Source of the DNA: Eucalyptus grandis
Lineage: Eukaryota > Streptophyta > Magnoliopsida > Myrtales > Myrtaceae
Assembly (NCBI RefSeq): GCF_016545825.1
Contig: NC_052619.1
Coordinates: 1,565,501 to 1,629,500, forward strand
Reading direction: 5' to 3'
DNA length: 64,000 nt
Below the pieces are notes generated by a model. It was given only the letters and a program-made list of their open reading frames with translations, ran no database searches and was not told where the DNA came from. The position numbers were made by a program, and so were the translations under genes. This document shows, piece after piece, positions 44,023 through 54,486 of this stretch (its first letter is position 1; each line of letters starts with the position of its first letter).

Positions 44023-47000
44023 TTTTCGAATCTGTTTTTGATTAAATGAATTGGGCTTTTCATCAATGCGCCTATAGTTCTTTTCCTTGAGTTGATTACT
44101 CATAGGATAACTAGTCTATAATGTGAAGCCGTTAAAGAATCGAAACATAATAGACTTGAAAATTCAACCACAAATCGACTGCTCGACCGTGCTAATCTAC
44201 AAAGGTCAATACGGCACTGTCAAAATTGACCAGAGACCGGAGATAGGTCGATTCGATAGAGGTATATGATTAGATTCTAGGTGATTCCACCTGATTGCAA
44301 AATTTATGTCGAACGGTACTAAACCGATTTTTTTGTCATTTCTGTACCCCATGCTCGTATTTGAAACCTCGAGATTTTCACGACAACCAAGAGTTGCCAA
44401 TGAGTCGAAGATGTACCATGTGGCTCGAAAATAATCGACCACTAGTCAATTGCGTTAAAAATTCCTAAAAGCTACCCGGTACGTTAGGTCACGCTAAAAT
44501 CGCGTCCGCTTAAAATTAACCGTAAAATTGAACCTGATTTCATAAATTGAAAATTCTGGCATGTCACGATTTATTTTAGGAACATCAACTCATCCTCCGA
44601 AGATTTTTTGGCGAGTCCGAAATTTTGGCGAAAATTCAAGTTTGGGCGTTTTTGGATCGGGAAATTTAGAGGACCATTTTTTAGTGCACTTTTGGCCATC
44701 AAGTTGGATTCATTGGTGAGGAAAATCATGGATTTGATGTGGATACATTGGCTGGAATTTTTGGGCACCAATTGAGTCCAATTGAAGAGAAATTAGATTG
44801 AAATTGGAAGGAGAATTGTTCAAATTCGTAGCTATAGAGGGGTGCAAAATTTGGACCACCTTGGGTGGCTTCTAGGGGAAGCTTGAGGGAGGAATTTGGG
44901 CTGTGGATATGTTTGACCAAGGTGGGGTAGCCACTTGAGTAATTTAGATCTTTTTAGAAGACTTTTGAGACTATTTGGGTCCCCCCCTTCAGCTGAGCTC
45001 TTCTTCTTCTTCCTTGGCTTTGCTTACCCCATTGTTGTTGTTGTTGTTTAAGCTCAAGAAAAACAAGAGAAAGCCAGCCACCGTCGACCGCCCCTAGCCG
45101 CACGTGCACGCCCGCTGAACCGTCACCGTCGCTGCCGCTTGCAAGCCCGAGCCGCACGTCCCCGCTGTCCTACGTTTGCTCGTTGGCACTCCGTCCACCC
45201 TAGTTGCCGTCGTAAGTCCTCGAGCTCGCCAGGCCACCCGTCCAAGCCTCGATTGCCTCCGCCAGGTCTACCGTTGCCGTCCGCCTCCCGCTTGCCTCGA
45301 CCAACCGCTCTTCTGCCCTTGATCCCCTTCGGTTCAGCCTTGGATAGAAGTAAAAGTTCCAGCAAGGGCTGAAACTTCGTGGCCCATTTTAGACCCCGTT
45401 CGTACCTCCCTTGGTGTCACTCTAGGCTTGAGTCTCACTCGCCTTGGCGTTGCCTTCGCCGTGGACTCACCGATTCGCTAATCTAGTGAGTTTACTAATT
45501 AAACCTTGCTTAGGAGGTTAATTATGCTTAAGTGTTAATTAGATTAGCTTAAAGTATGTATTAAGTGGTTAGTTTAGTTTAAATAGTGATTTAGTTGCTT
45601 AATTAGGCTAATTAGGTGGTTAGATTAGACTAGTTAAGGGTTAATTAGGTTGCTTGATTTAGGTAGATAGGTACATTATTTTTCTAGGCTTGTTTAGGTA
45701 GTTAAATTAGTGTTTTATTCCTAAGTCGGTATTTATTGAATTAAATTGCATTTATTTAATTAATTTTGTAATTTATTTAATTATTTATTATTTTTCGAAA
45801 TTATATCGGGATAGTTAGTCATCAAAATTTCGTGCCGATTGTCGTGGTGTAATTAGTTTGTGCAAATGATTACTAGATTGTGCAATTGAATGATGATTGT
45901 TGATTTTCAGTCATTATTTCAAAATTGTGGATTTTTGGTATTAATCAGAAAATACTGGGTGTCAGTTTTTGACGCCAAAAATGTTTTTATATACTATATT
46001 AAATAGTGGGATTTTTAAAAGGAATGATATCAATTTTTCTGGTTCAATCTGACCGTGTACCCACACACGATTATTTTACCGGATGTTTTTTTTAATATGA
46101 AGAAAATAGGCCAAGTTCATTATTTTAATTGAGACATTTGAGTGCAATGCACAGTGTCCTTGGCCGAGGTTGAATGATCGTGTGATGGCTATGAGAATCC
46201 GTCATGAGCTGTTAAGTTGGATGATGCCCTTATATAGGATGCCCTAAGTCAACAGATGCCGGTCGCAATGGAGGCTGGACCAATGCTCCTATGTGGAATG
46301 CCATCTAGATGTAGATGTTGCCGTGCTCGATGGTGCGAGACGACGCCCAGCTATGTCGGAAGACCGCTGACTATTGAGTCGGCCGTGGCCGTTGGGTCGT
46401 AATCAATTGGGACGCATGAATGAGTGCAATTGACACAGTTGATTATGAGACAAAATTGTGTGGCATGGTATGGGACGTGTCATAACGATTTGGCCTTATA
46501 ATCGAGACCCGTGTGTTTGTTGAGATATAAGTTGAGGCATTCCAATTGATTGAGTTTGATTACTGCTTATGTTTGTTATATGAACCATACTGATATGTAG
46601 AGAGCAACTGAGACAAGGCGAGTCTCTGTGGTTGTGTGGTTAGGCCACCCCTAGGCGTATTTCTTTCCTAATCGGGGTTTAGGGCATGAACTCGCTGAGA
46701 TATTGTCTCACCTCGTCGTGGGTTTTATTTTTTCAGGTCCATAGATGGAGGCGAGGTTGGTACGTTTTGGATAACCGCGGGAGTTTAGCGAGTAGAGTAC
46801 TGATGTCCCTGTCCCCGGGAGTCCCTAGCTCCATGAGCTCATCGTGACCATTATCTGGGTTGATGAGGGCCTGCCGCAGTGGGTACCCCATCGATTCAGG
46901 GTGTGGTTCCGTCATGGGCTTAATGGGGTCTGGGAAGGTTCCCTACAGGATTTCGACATCCCCGCCATTGTGGCCAACATTGCTACGAGCAAGGGGATAG

Positions 47001-47311
47001 CTTACCCACCTGACGGTGTTGTGGTGGACCCGGAACCAAAGTAGATAGGGTTCGGGGTAGAGTAAGCTAGGGACCTCTTTTTAAGACTTCGACTTTTGTA
47101 TATATAACTTTATGGGATGGCCTTGGTTGTTTATAAAAAAGGGTTTGTGAATTTTGTAGTCCTGCTTTTCTATCTCATGTTGAGTGTTGTCTGGGGATTT
47201 TTATATGCTTCCGCATGTGCATAATCATTTGGGTCGGCGACGCGTCCTAGGATATCGCATTTTTATCGACCACCGAGGGATGCGCATGCGCTCGAGGTTC
47301 GGGGCGTGACA
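44010..47311 (+). repeat. 3' LTR of element E
   Basis: 3302 bp from 'tgtgatagcctgatt' to 'ttcggggcgtgaca', complete. Contains the GC-rich block at about 45000-45480 (frames there are compositional) and the 'gaccgtgtacccacacacga' box at 46051-46070. The next five bases, TAAAC, would be the TSD, but its partner was lost with the 5' end of E. Confidence 0.9.
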
Positions 47312-48548
47312 TAAACAGCTGCTCACTTCGATACAACATATGACTGCCGAAATCAATTCTCTACAGGCGAATCCAATTCCTGCACTTGCTCTCCCTGACT
47401 TAGTAATCTCGAAGTAGGCGAGCAGGGCCCAAATGATTGACGATGACATGCCTGAGCTAGAAGATGACTCACCCTCAATCACTGTTGAGAAAGCCAAGTC
47501 TGATAGTGCTCCTAAAGTAAAGCAGGGTGAACGCCTTGCAAAACTTGAGGATAAAGTGAAACAATTACAAGGATTGCAGAACTCACCTCCGATTGACTTG
47601 TCTGTTTATGAGAAGGTTAAGATCCCAACCAAGTTTAAAATGCCAGAGTTCGAGGAGTATGATGTACTTCTTGCCCAAAAGCTCACTTGCAAATGTACCA
47701 TGTGTGGATGGCCCAACACATCAAAAATAAGCCTCTCATTATCCAATCATTCCATGCGAGTTTGACTAGACCTGCACTGAATTGGTACATTATAAAGAAC
47801 ATAAATCTTCTTGACGCTTGGAATGAGGTGGCTGATGCGTTTCTCAAACAATACAAGTTTAACATGGACATTGCACTTTCCCAAGAAGATCTCGAGCGAA
47901 TGGAGAAAAAGAAAAGTGAGTCGTTTAAAGAGTATGCCATTAGGTGGCAAAATCTAGCCGCCTAGATCACTCCTGAACCTACAAACAAAGAGTTAATGAA
48001 GCTATTTGCTAAGACCCTCCCATTTGAGTTCTACAATCAAATGGCTAGCACGTATGTTGAGAACTTTAATTAACTCATTTATGTGGGAGAACAAATTGAG
48101 ATAGGGTTGAGAGATTGATGGTTTAATGAGCCAACCTTTACAAGCAAAAGATTTACCCCAAAGAAAGAGAAGGAGCTTGAAGCCAAGATTAATGTGGCAT
48201 ATTCTCAACCAATTCGTGATACGTCCAATTGCACTCTGGCAATTCAGAATTCAAATGAGCAACAAGGTGGAGGATGTCAGTTTTCCGTTCGACGACGAAG
48301 TGCTAGAAGACAATTCACACTTCTCCCTAGACCCCTGTTCAAAGTCTTGCTTATTCACCAAAAGAAGGGATTACTCTCTACTGAGCCGAAGCGACCAAAT
48401 CCTGAGCATTATCTTGTATATGATCCCTCCGAAAAGTGTGACTATCACATGGGAGAGGTTGGTCACTCCACTAATGATTGCTATGTTTTGAAGCATAGGG
48501 TCCAAGACCTCTTGGATACAAAGGCATTCTCTTTTAGCAGTTTTTAGC
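47312..48548 (+). pseudogene. gag relic of a Tat-like Ty3 element
   Basis: Different lineage from A, D and E. 47433-47690 ends in 'YEKVKIPTKFKMPEFEEYD', the standard entry to the Tat/Athila-type capsid. A frameshift leads to 47687-47965 with 'QMYHVWMAQHI', 'SFHASLTRPALNWY' and 'KKKSESFKEYAIRWQ'. After further stops 48194-48547 ends with 'CDYHMGEVGHSTNDCYVLK', the variant knuckle region typical of Tat gag. No protease or RT follows. It starts directly after the LTR of E, so E may have inserted into it, but the left part is not found. Confidence 0.82.
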
Positions 48549-49471
48549 CAAATGTCTAGAAGAACCCTCTACCCAATCATGACGAAGGCGTAGATGTTGT
48601 CACTAAGTGAAGAAGTTCTTATCTTTACACTCCTCTATGAAGGAGTCTTTTTTACGCTTTCTAGGATTTCAAGTGTCTTTTAGAATTTCATACTTTCTGG
48701 AATTTCAATTATTACTTTTGTTTCTAGGGTTTGCTTGTTTCATTTTCCATTCTAGTAATGTAATTCATTTGATTTCTATTCAATAAAATTACAATTTTAT
48801 TTCTGATTTTGAGGGCATGATGGGGTACACCAAACCAATTCAATGACGATATCCAACCACGAAAAGAAAATATCATCCCCAGAGAAACCCCGAGAGCTGG
48901 ACTTTCTCATACTTCCTCCCAAAAACCTTTTCAAAAACAAAAGCATTTCACTGCTAAAAACATTTTCCCAAATCTTGTAGCAGATTAAACTTGTTTGTTT
49001 GTCTAACTCATTTACTTCTTGTCTTAAAGCACAATTCTATAACTTGTTATGACAAGGGACATATGAAAAGAGCATATCAAGTTTCAATGATGATAAACTT
49101 GGTTTGATTGATGATCAACTGGCTTAGAGCATACTTTCAATGAAAAAATAGATGTGGGCAACTCTCATTATTACTTGCGTGAGATATTAACCCCAAAGGG
49201 GCAAAAGGAGTGCTCGACCCTTCTCAACTCCATGCTTGATGCAGCTGTTTTCCTTGTGCATTGATGAGACAGTAAGGGCAAGTCAAGAGAGGATCACCCA
49301 ATTTTGGAAAAAAAATGTATATCTCATTCTTGAATTTAATCAATTCTGGTAAAGACATTCTCTCCCTTTTTCCTTGCAGATGACGAACTTAAGAGCATGT
49401 CAAATTCTGATGGAGATAGCGGACCGACTAAGCCAGTTCTTCAATATGAATTTTGTAAGTAGTCAATTTAC
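48549..49471. other. Decayed sequence between Tat gag and eL13 relic
   Basis: T-rich then mixed sequence with no domain I recognise; the first part may be the rest of the Tat element. At about 49360-49445 the plus strand shows a pyrimidine tract and 'ttccttgcag', a short open stretch, then 'gtaagt', which looks like an internal exon of ~60 bases; it overlaps the antisense eL13 relic's downstream intron and I cannot assign it. Confidence 0.4.
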
Positions 49472-50288
49472 CTTGAATTTCCGTGCGCGTCTCGGGAAGA
49501 CAACTACCTTCGCCCTGTATGTCTTCAGCCTCTGCACATTAGCACGTAGACCTTCCAGCGACTGATTCTTGCAGCAATGATCAACTGCAATTCCAATTGT
49601 CGGAGCTAATTTCTTCGGGATACCTGCTGCCTAAGACGTGCAAAATGCAAGTTAAGCATGAGGCTTGCACTGGATGCTGAAAACTGTAAAAGGATATCCT
49701 TGAAGGAAAGAGCAATCAGGGAAAGGCGTTTTCGTTATCATAAAAATACTAGCTATAGTAATTCCAAACCTTCGTGGAAAAAAGCATGTTTAGTAAAAAT
49801 GGAAACATGCCAACTTAACAGACAGAATCTGAATGAAACGATGAAAAGGCTAAAAAAAACAGTGCCACGTTCCATTTAAAGCGCTAAATGAAGCTAAGGA
49901 CGCAAGTCTACTTGGAACCTGCCACTCCAATAGCCGAATGTTACTTTGACCACAGCTAGGAGTAATATACGAGTAAAACAACATGGGCATTAACAATGCT
50001 TCATATGCAAAATTGTGGTGAAAATAATGCTGGTGGTCTGAGGTCTGCTGTTGGCCGTGGGAAAATCTCCATAGCCTTCTTTTGCCATGCTGGCACGAAA
50101 TAAAGAGCATCAGAATGCTCTGATAATAGGAATGGCAACCAATGATTTCACTTCGATAGCTAGGTAAGTAGTTCAATTACCTAGGCGTCTTCTAGCCTTT
50201 CCACAGGCTGATTAAAACAGGTCTTGATATAATTTTTCCAGTGCTTTCTGAAGTGCCCATTTGGCATGACATTGTTATGTTTAACCAT
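49472..50288 (-). pseudogene. RPL13: Ribosomal protein eL13 pseudogene with introns
   Basis: Three exon-like blocks of cytosolic 60S protein eL13, a large-subunit rRNA-binding protein. 50288-50181: '[19 protein letters not shown]', the universally conserved N-terminus; one base is missing after 'FNQP', so the frame is lost before the donor. 50089-~50030: 'WQKKAMEIFPRPTADLRP', with the conserved Arg turned to Trp (CGG to TGG) and the rest of the exon unreadable. 49630-49472: 53 in-frame codons, '[18 protein letters not shown]' to '[11 protein letters not shown]', with AG and GT at its borders. The last exon is not found. Introns are kept, so this is a duplicated gene relic, not a retrocopy. 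Confidence 0.88.
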
Positions 50289-51260
50289 GACTTACCTAAA
50301 AAGGGAAAAAAGAAAGAAAAAAGACAAAGCTTTAAAAGTTGAGATGGCCCTGAGATGTGGATATATCTTATCAGCAAAAGCTATCAGACAGTCAATACAT
50401 GACAGATTATGATCCAAACACATTAACAAAAAGTACAGCAAATTTGTTATTTCACTCTGCAAAATTTAAAAAGTAGTTTTCAGTGCCTTGATAGAAATTC
50501 AGAAAACTAAATATCAAGATCACACGATCCATCACATTGCCGACGCGATAATTTCAATCCAAAATAACCATTTTCACAAAAGAAAAAGAATGACATAATA
50601 AGGGAGTAAACCGAACAATATCGTGTTAGATGACATCACTTTTAAGTTTTGTTGACCAACAGCTTAAACAAACCGAAACATGCTGAGATCAAACCAGGAT
50701 ATATTCCTAGACTGCTGAAATCCAAGTAAATCTCATTCACAGTACAAGAACCATGTCTGAATTTGGAATTACGATCCCCATTCAGGGCATCGACATTCTC
50801 AAACCTTCACATTCCCACTGCACACTAGACAACAAATGCTACGTTACAAACAATCGCGACAAGCAGAACCATCGAGACTCGATTCCTACCTCCTCAGCCC
50901 AGAAAAAGGAAACAGCTACTTCGGACAATGCATCACCAGAAACCTTTCGTCAACCCACATAAAAAATAATCCAATCGAGCGAAGACAAAACACAGCATTT
51001 ACAACACAACACAATCGGCAGGAAAATAAACACCACGGATCAACAACATCTAATGGCCCAATTAGATTGGGCCAAGGCCGTCCAGAGATTGAACTCGAAG
51101 TCTGCAAATCCGGAACGACAACTGCGAATGAACGATAATCACGGCATGCACAAGAATTCAACCTAATATGTGCATTGTAGATGTGTGACCATTGTTTTCT
51201 CTTTCGAAAAGGAAAATGCCTATTTGCTTATAACCCATACAATTATATTCAAATAAAATA
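50289..51260. other. Upstream flank of the eL13 relic
   Basis: No second gene seen. The stretch directly upstream of the eL13 ATG (minus strand 'TTTTTAGGTAAGTCATGG') resembles the intron acceptor before the coding exon, so 5' untranslated exon and promoter remnants may lie here. Frames at 50753-51138 have no recognisable domain. It ends at the terminus of the MULE. Confidence 0.45.
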
Positions 51261-51495
51261 TAGGGAAAATTCCAAATAAGGACCCAAAGTGAATCTATTT
51301 TCTCAAATAAGGACCTAAAGTGATTTTTGTGTCAGATAAGGACCCGAAGTAAACTCATTGTCTCAAATAAGGACCCGAAGTAAATTTTGTGTCAAATAAG
51401 GACCCGAAATAATCAACTTAATCTCTATTGAGGACCTTAGCTCATCGGCAGACATTTTCCGGCAATTAAAATAGGGGCAATTTTGTCATAAATTT
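51261..51495. repeat. Left TIR of the MULE, built of tandem ~28-bp units
   Basis: After TAGGGAAAATTCC the phrase 'aaataaggacccgaagt' or a close variant occurs about five times (51275-51410), separated by 'tgtctc' or 'tgtgtca' spacers. The inverted match to the right end continues through 'gacattt.ccgg' and 'gggcaattttgtc' to about 51495. Confidence 0.85.
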
Positions 51496-53926
51496 ATGAT
51501 TGGAAAAAAGGGAAAATTCTAAATTAATTAAGTTTAGCTTATTCATTTAGATGTTTATGTTTTCTTCTTTCTTCTTCCTTACCGCTCCTCAACTAAATCA
51601 CTGCTCGATCATCATTGTGACTCGATTCTCGTTGCTCCTAGCCTTGCTCGATTCTTGTCGCTTCTCACCTGCCCCTTGCAAGCATCTATCTATTGTTCAC
51701 CATCGTCTCTTCTTTCTAGGGTTTCGGTGTCAACAAGCTTCAAATTCATCGTTCGAGCGCACCGCTTGGGCGACCACGACGGCGAGGGGTTGTCTCTCTA
51801 GGAGGCACCTTTGTTGGTAGCAATGGTCGGCGACCAGGTATGGTGACTAAATTTTAGTCGCATTCTACTCATTGAACTATATTACAGATGCTTTATTTAA
51901 TCAGATGGTGTACTTTTTTGTTGTTCGAATTTTGGAGTTCTTGAGAGCATTCAATGCTTTAATGTGTGGTGGGGAGGGATATTCTGCCTTGTATTATGGT
52001 AAATTTGACTTCTGTTAGCAATACAAAGATTGCTGGTTCATTGGAGCTTGAGAAGGCCAAATTATTTCTTGGAAGTGCTATAATGTTGTTGTTAGCCAAG
52101 TAATGATATTGCTAAGACAATGGGGTTTGCAATTGATTCGTGATATTATAGATGAAATCAAAACTCCGGCTGTCTATGGTGATTAGTTATGAATTCAACA
52201 AGTATTGGCTGATTTCTTGTTAAATATGGTGAGACATGCTCCATCTCTAGAAGGTTGGGTGGAGATTCACATTCATCCAAGTTTGAAGCAAACTGCTAAA
52301 GGACTAACTCTTGTGCACGAGTACTTCAATTTTCCTTTGATAGGTTTCTATATGTTTTGAGGATGTTCTATGGATAATGCATTGTCCTATTTGGAGATGG
52401 TTACTTGATATGGCTTTCTTTTTAAAATTTCATCTCTATTAACTCTAAAGCACCACTTAATACTATCAATACAAAGTTTTTACATTGAGCTCGAAACTTA
52501 TCATATTGAACCAAATCCCTCAAATCCTTCATTTCTCTGGTTTTTATGAAATAATTTGTGACTTCACATAAAAAAAAAAAATTGAACCTAATTCAACTGT
52601 CCTATAGTTTGAGGTGATCTAATATTCATTGGTAAATGATAAGCAACTATCTTCTCATCACTTATCAGGGTTCTCTATTTTCATGAATTCGGGCTTATGT
52701 GATGCAAGACGATGGATTGATCTCAATGCTACTGTGAGAAAAGTTGTTTACTACATAGCTCAACTACAATTGCCAAACTCCATACCAGTATCTAAGAAGA
52801 GGGAAATGGCAAAAATGGCAATAAGGGCAATGGGACTGCAAATGCCATGGACATAAAAATATGAGGTTGAGGGACCAAAGGACTAAGTGATGGTCAAAAG
52901 AGAAGAGTTAGCATTTGCCTGAAGCTTGTCACCTGCTTGGAGCTTCTCTTCCTTGACGAAACCAACCAATGGACTCGCCAGCATAACATCCTATTAGCTC
53001 AGTAGTGGAGTCTTTCAACTTTTATTGGGTGCTTTAGATTGGTTGTAGTAGAGGATGGAATGTGATAACTGCATATGATCAGTGGGAGTTTCTTTTGTAA
53101 ATTCAATTGTTTCTTCTCTTTCTTGTAGCGTTGTGTGCGTTATATGTGCACTTATTAAAGTTGTAAACTCATATTTTGTTATCTCTTTTTGTAATGGAAA
53201 TATTGAAGTTCAATTAACTCAAGTGTTCAATGATGAATTAATGATGATGCTTTTTGGTACTACAAGCTATATTTGGTTTCATTTAAGTCGGATATTCTAT
53301 ATTTTGTTGTGTATAGAGCTCAAGCTTTGACAGAGCCCATTGACATTCTATATTTTTCTTTGGCCGATACTGTAGTGCATTTTAATTGGGTGTGTTGTTG
53401 GACTGCTGTGTTCGTTGCTCTTTGCAGGTCATTTTTTTATGCTATTGTTTTATATTTTCTTTTTTCTCATTGGATTGATAAGCTCATTTAGATTTGTCGT
53501 GAGTACCACCATATTACAATGAAGTGCTGGGACATTCCATAGCAAAGTAAATAGCACTAGATAAACTTGAATTGAGACATCCCAACACAAGAAATCTTTT
53601 CAACAAAATTTATCTACATATATTTTAAGATGCTTCCAAAATAGATCCATCCATATCAACCAACGGTAAAACAAAAAGAGTTTGTGTTTATTGGTCTTGT
53701 TGCTCTTATGTATCTCCAAAAAGCTGCTCATCTTTGACCACTTGAAAGTTGAGGTCCTTACATCCTTCTCTTTACCTACGCTTGAAACACAAAATAAATT
53801 ATAAGTAAGAACAGTTTTATGACCAAGTCAAGCATAAATAAGTACCTTTATCTTCTCTCTTCCCATAGATAATATTAAGCTTGAAATTTTGCCAAAAATT
53901 AACGCAAGCAATTCCACAATCTCAGG
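51496..53926. other. MULE left arm: uncharacterised sequence
   Basis: Contains no transposase. Plus-strand frames at 51551-51820 and 52629-52856 ('ARRWIDLNATVRKVVYYIAQ') have no family I recognise. The first is followed by 'gaccaggtatgg', which could be a splice donor, and 52000-52400 has exon-like patches with stops. Captured host gene pieces (Pack-MULE style) are possible but unproven. Confidence 0.4.
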
Positions 53927-54037
53927 TTAACATGTTGGGTCTGAGGGAGTACTTTCTACCACATCTTGTGAACATGAGGCAACCATAAAATCTATTGGGG
54001 CTGATGTTGCTGCTACTGATGCTGCTGGTGGATTCTT

Positions 54038-54079
54038 ACAATGAAACCTGTTATGGCTTAAACCACCACATTTTCTACA
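54038..54079 (-). other. CCHC zinc knuckle at the transposase C-terminus
   Basis: CRKCGGLSHNRFHC fits C-x2-C-x4-H-x4-C with all ligands intact, preceded by a Lys/Arg-rich stretch ('VGRKKKQRTKS'). C-terminal knuckles like this are common in plant MULE transposases. Confidence 0.85.
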
Positions 54080-54481
54080 AGTAATTGTGGTAATTTGTCT
54101 CTTCAACTTTGTTCCCACTGGCTCTTGCATAACTCTTTTCTTTCTTGTCTTCAAATTTCTATCGGTTGTTTCATTCATTGATTTTGTTCTTTGTTTCTTC
54201 TTTCTGCCAACTTGCTTGGGCACATCTGGTGGGAGTAATGGCTCTCTAGCAGGTCACATGTCTTTAGAATCTACAACATGCACAACATGGCTATATATTT
54301 GCATGAATGTTTCCTTACTAAAACTTGTGTGAACCCATTTTTCAGGTTCTTCCCTCATGTATATAAGAGTCGCCACAGCATGACAATAAGGAATCTCGCT
54401 GATGTCCCATCTTCTATAACTACAAGATCTATGTCTAATATTAACAACTCTCTTGTCTCCATATGGCCCACTTAATTCAAA

Positions 54482-54486
54482 TTTAT
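54482..54486. repeat. Left TSD TTTAT of solo LTR H
   Basis: Repeated exactly at 57503-57507. Confidence 0.92.

Larger units (their letters stand above)
33985..47311 (+). mobile_element. Ty3 LTR retrotransposon E (chromovirus, Tekay/Del-like), 5'-truncated
   Basis: Plus-strand relative of A and D. It starts inside the gag tail at 33985 with no 5' LTR or primer site before it, then protease, RT, RNase H, integrase, chromodomain, a purine tract and a complete 3' LTR (44010-47311). Solo LTR F (36097-37026) interrupts RNase H and Copia element G (37805-43105) interrupts integrase; both have perfect 5-bp TSDs, so both are younger. E keeps the RT catalytic region that A lost, but frameshifts and stops are frequent. 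Confidence 0.88.

Noticed and set aside
43861..44103. 80-residue minus-strand frame across the E PPT/LTR junction
   Set aside because: Antisense to the chromodomain and the LTR start; no independent support.
45123..45372. Overlapping Arg/Gly- and Pro/Ser-rich frames in the E LTR
   Set aside because: GC-rich block with open frames on both strands; no domain.
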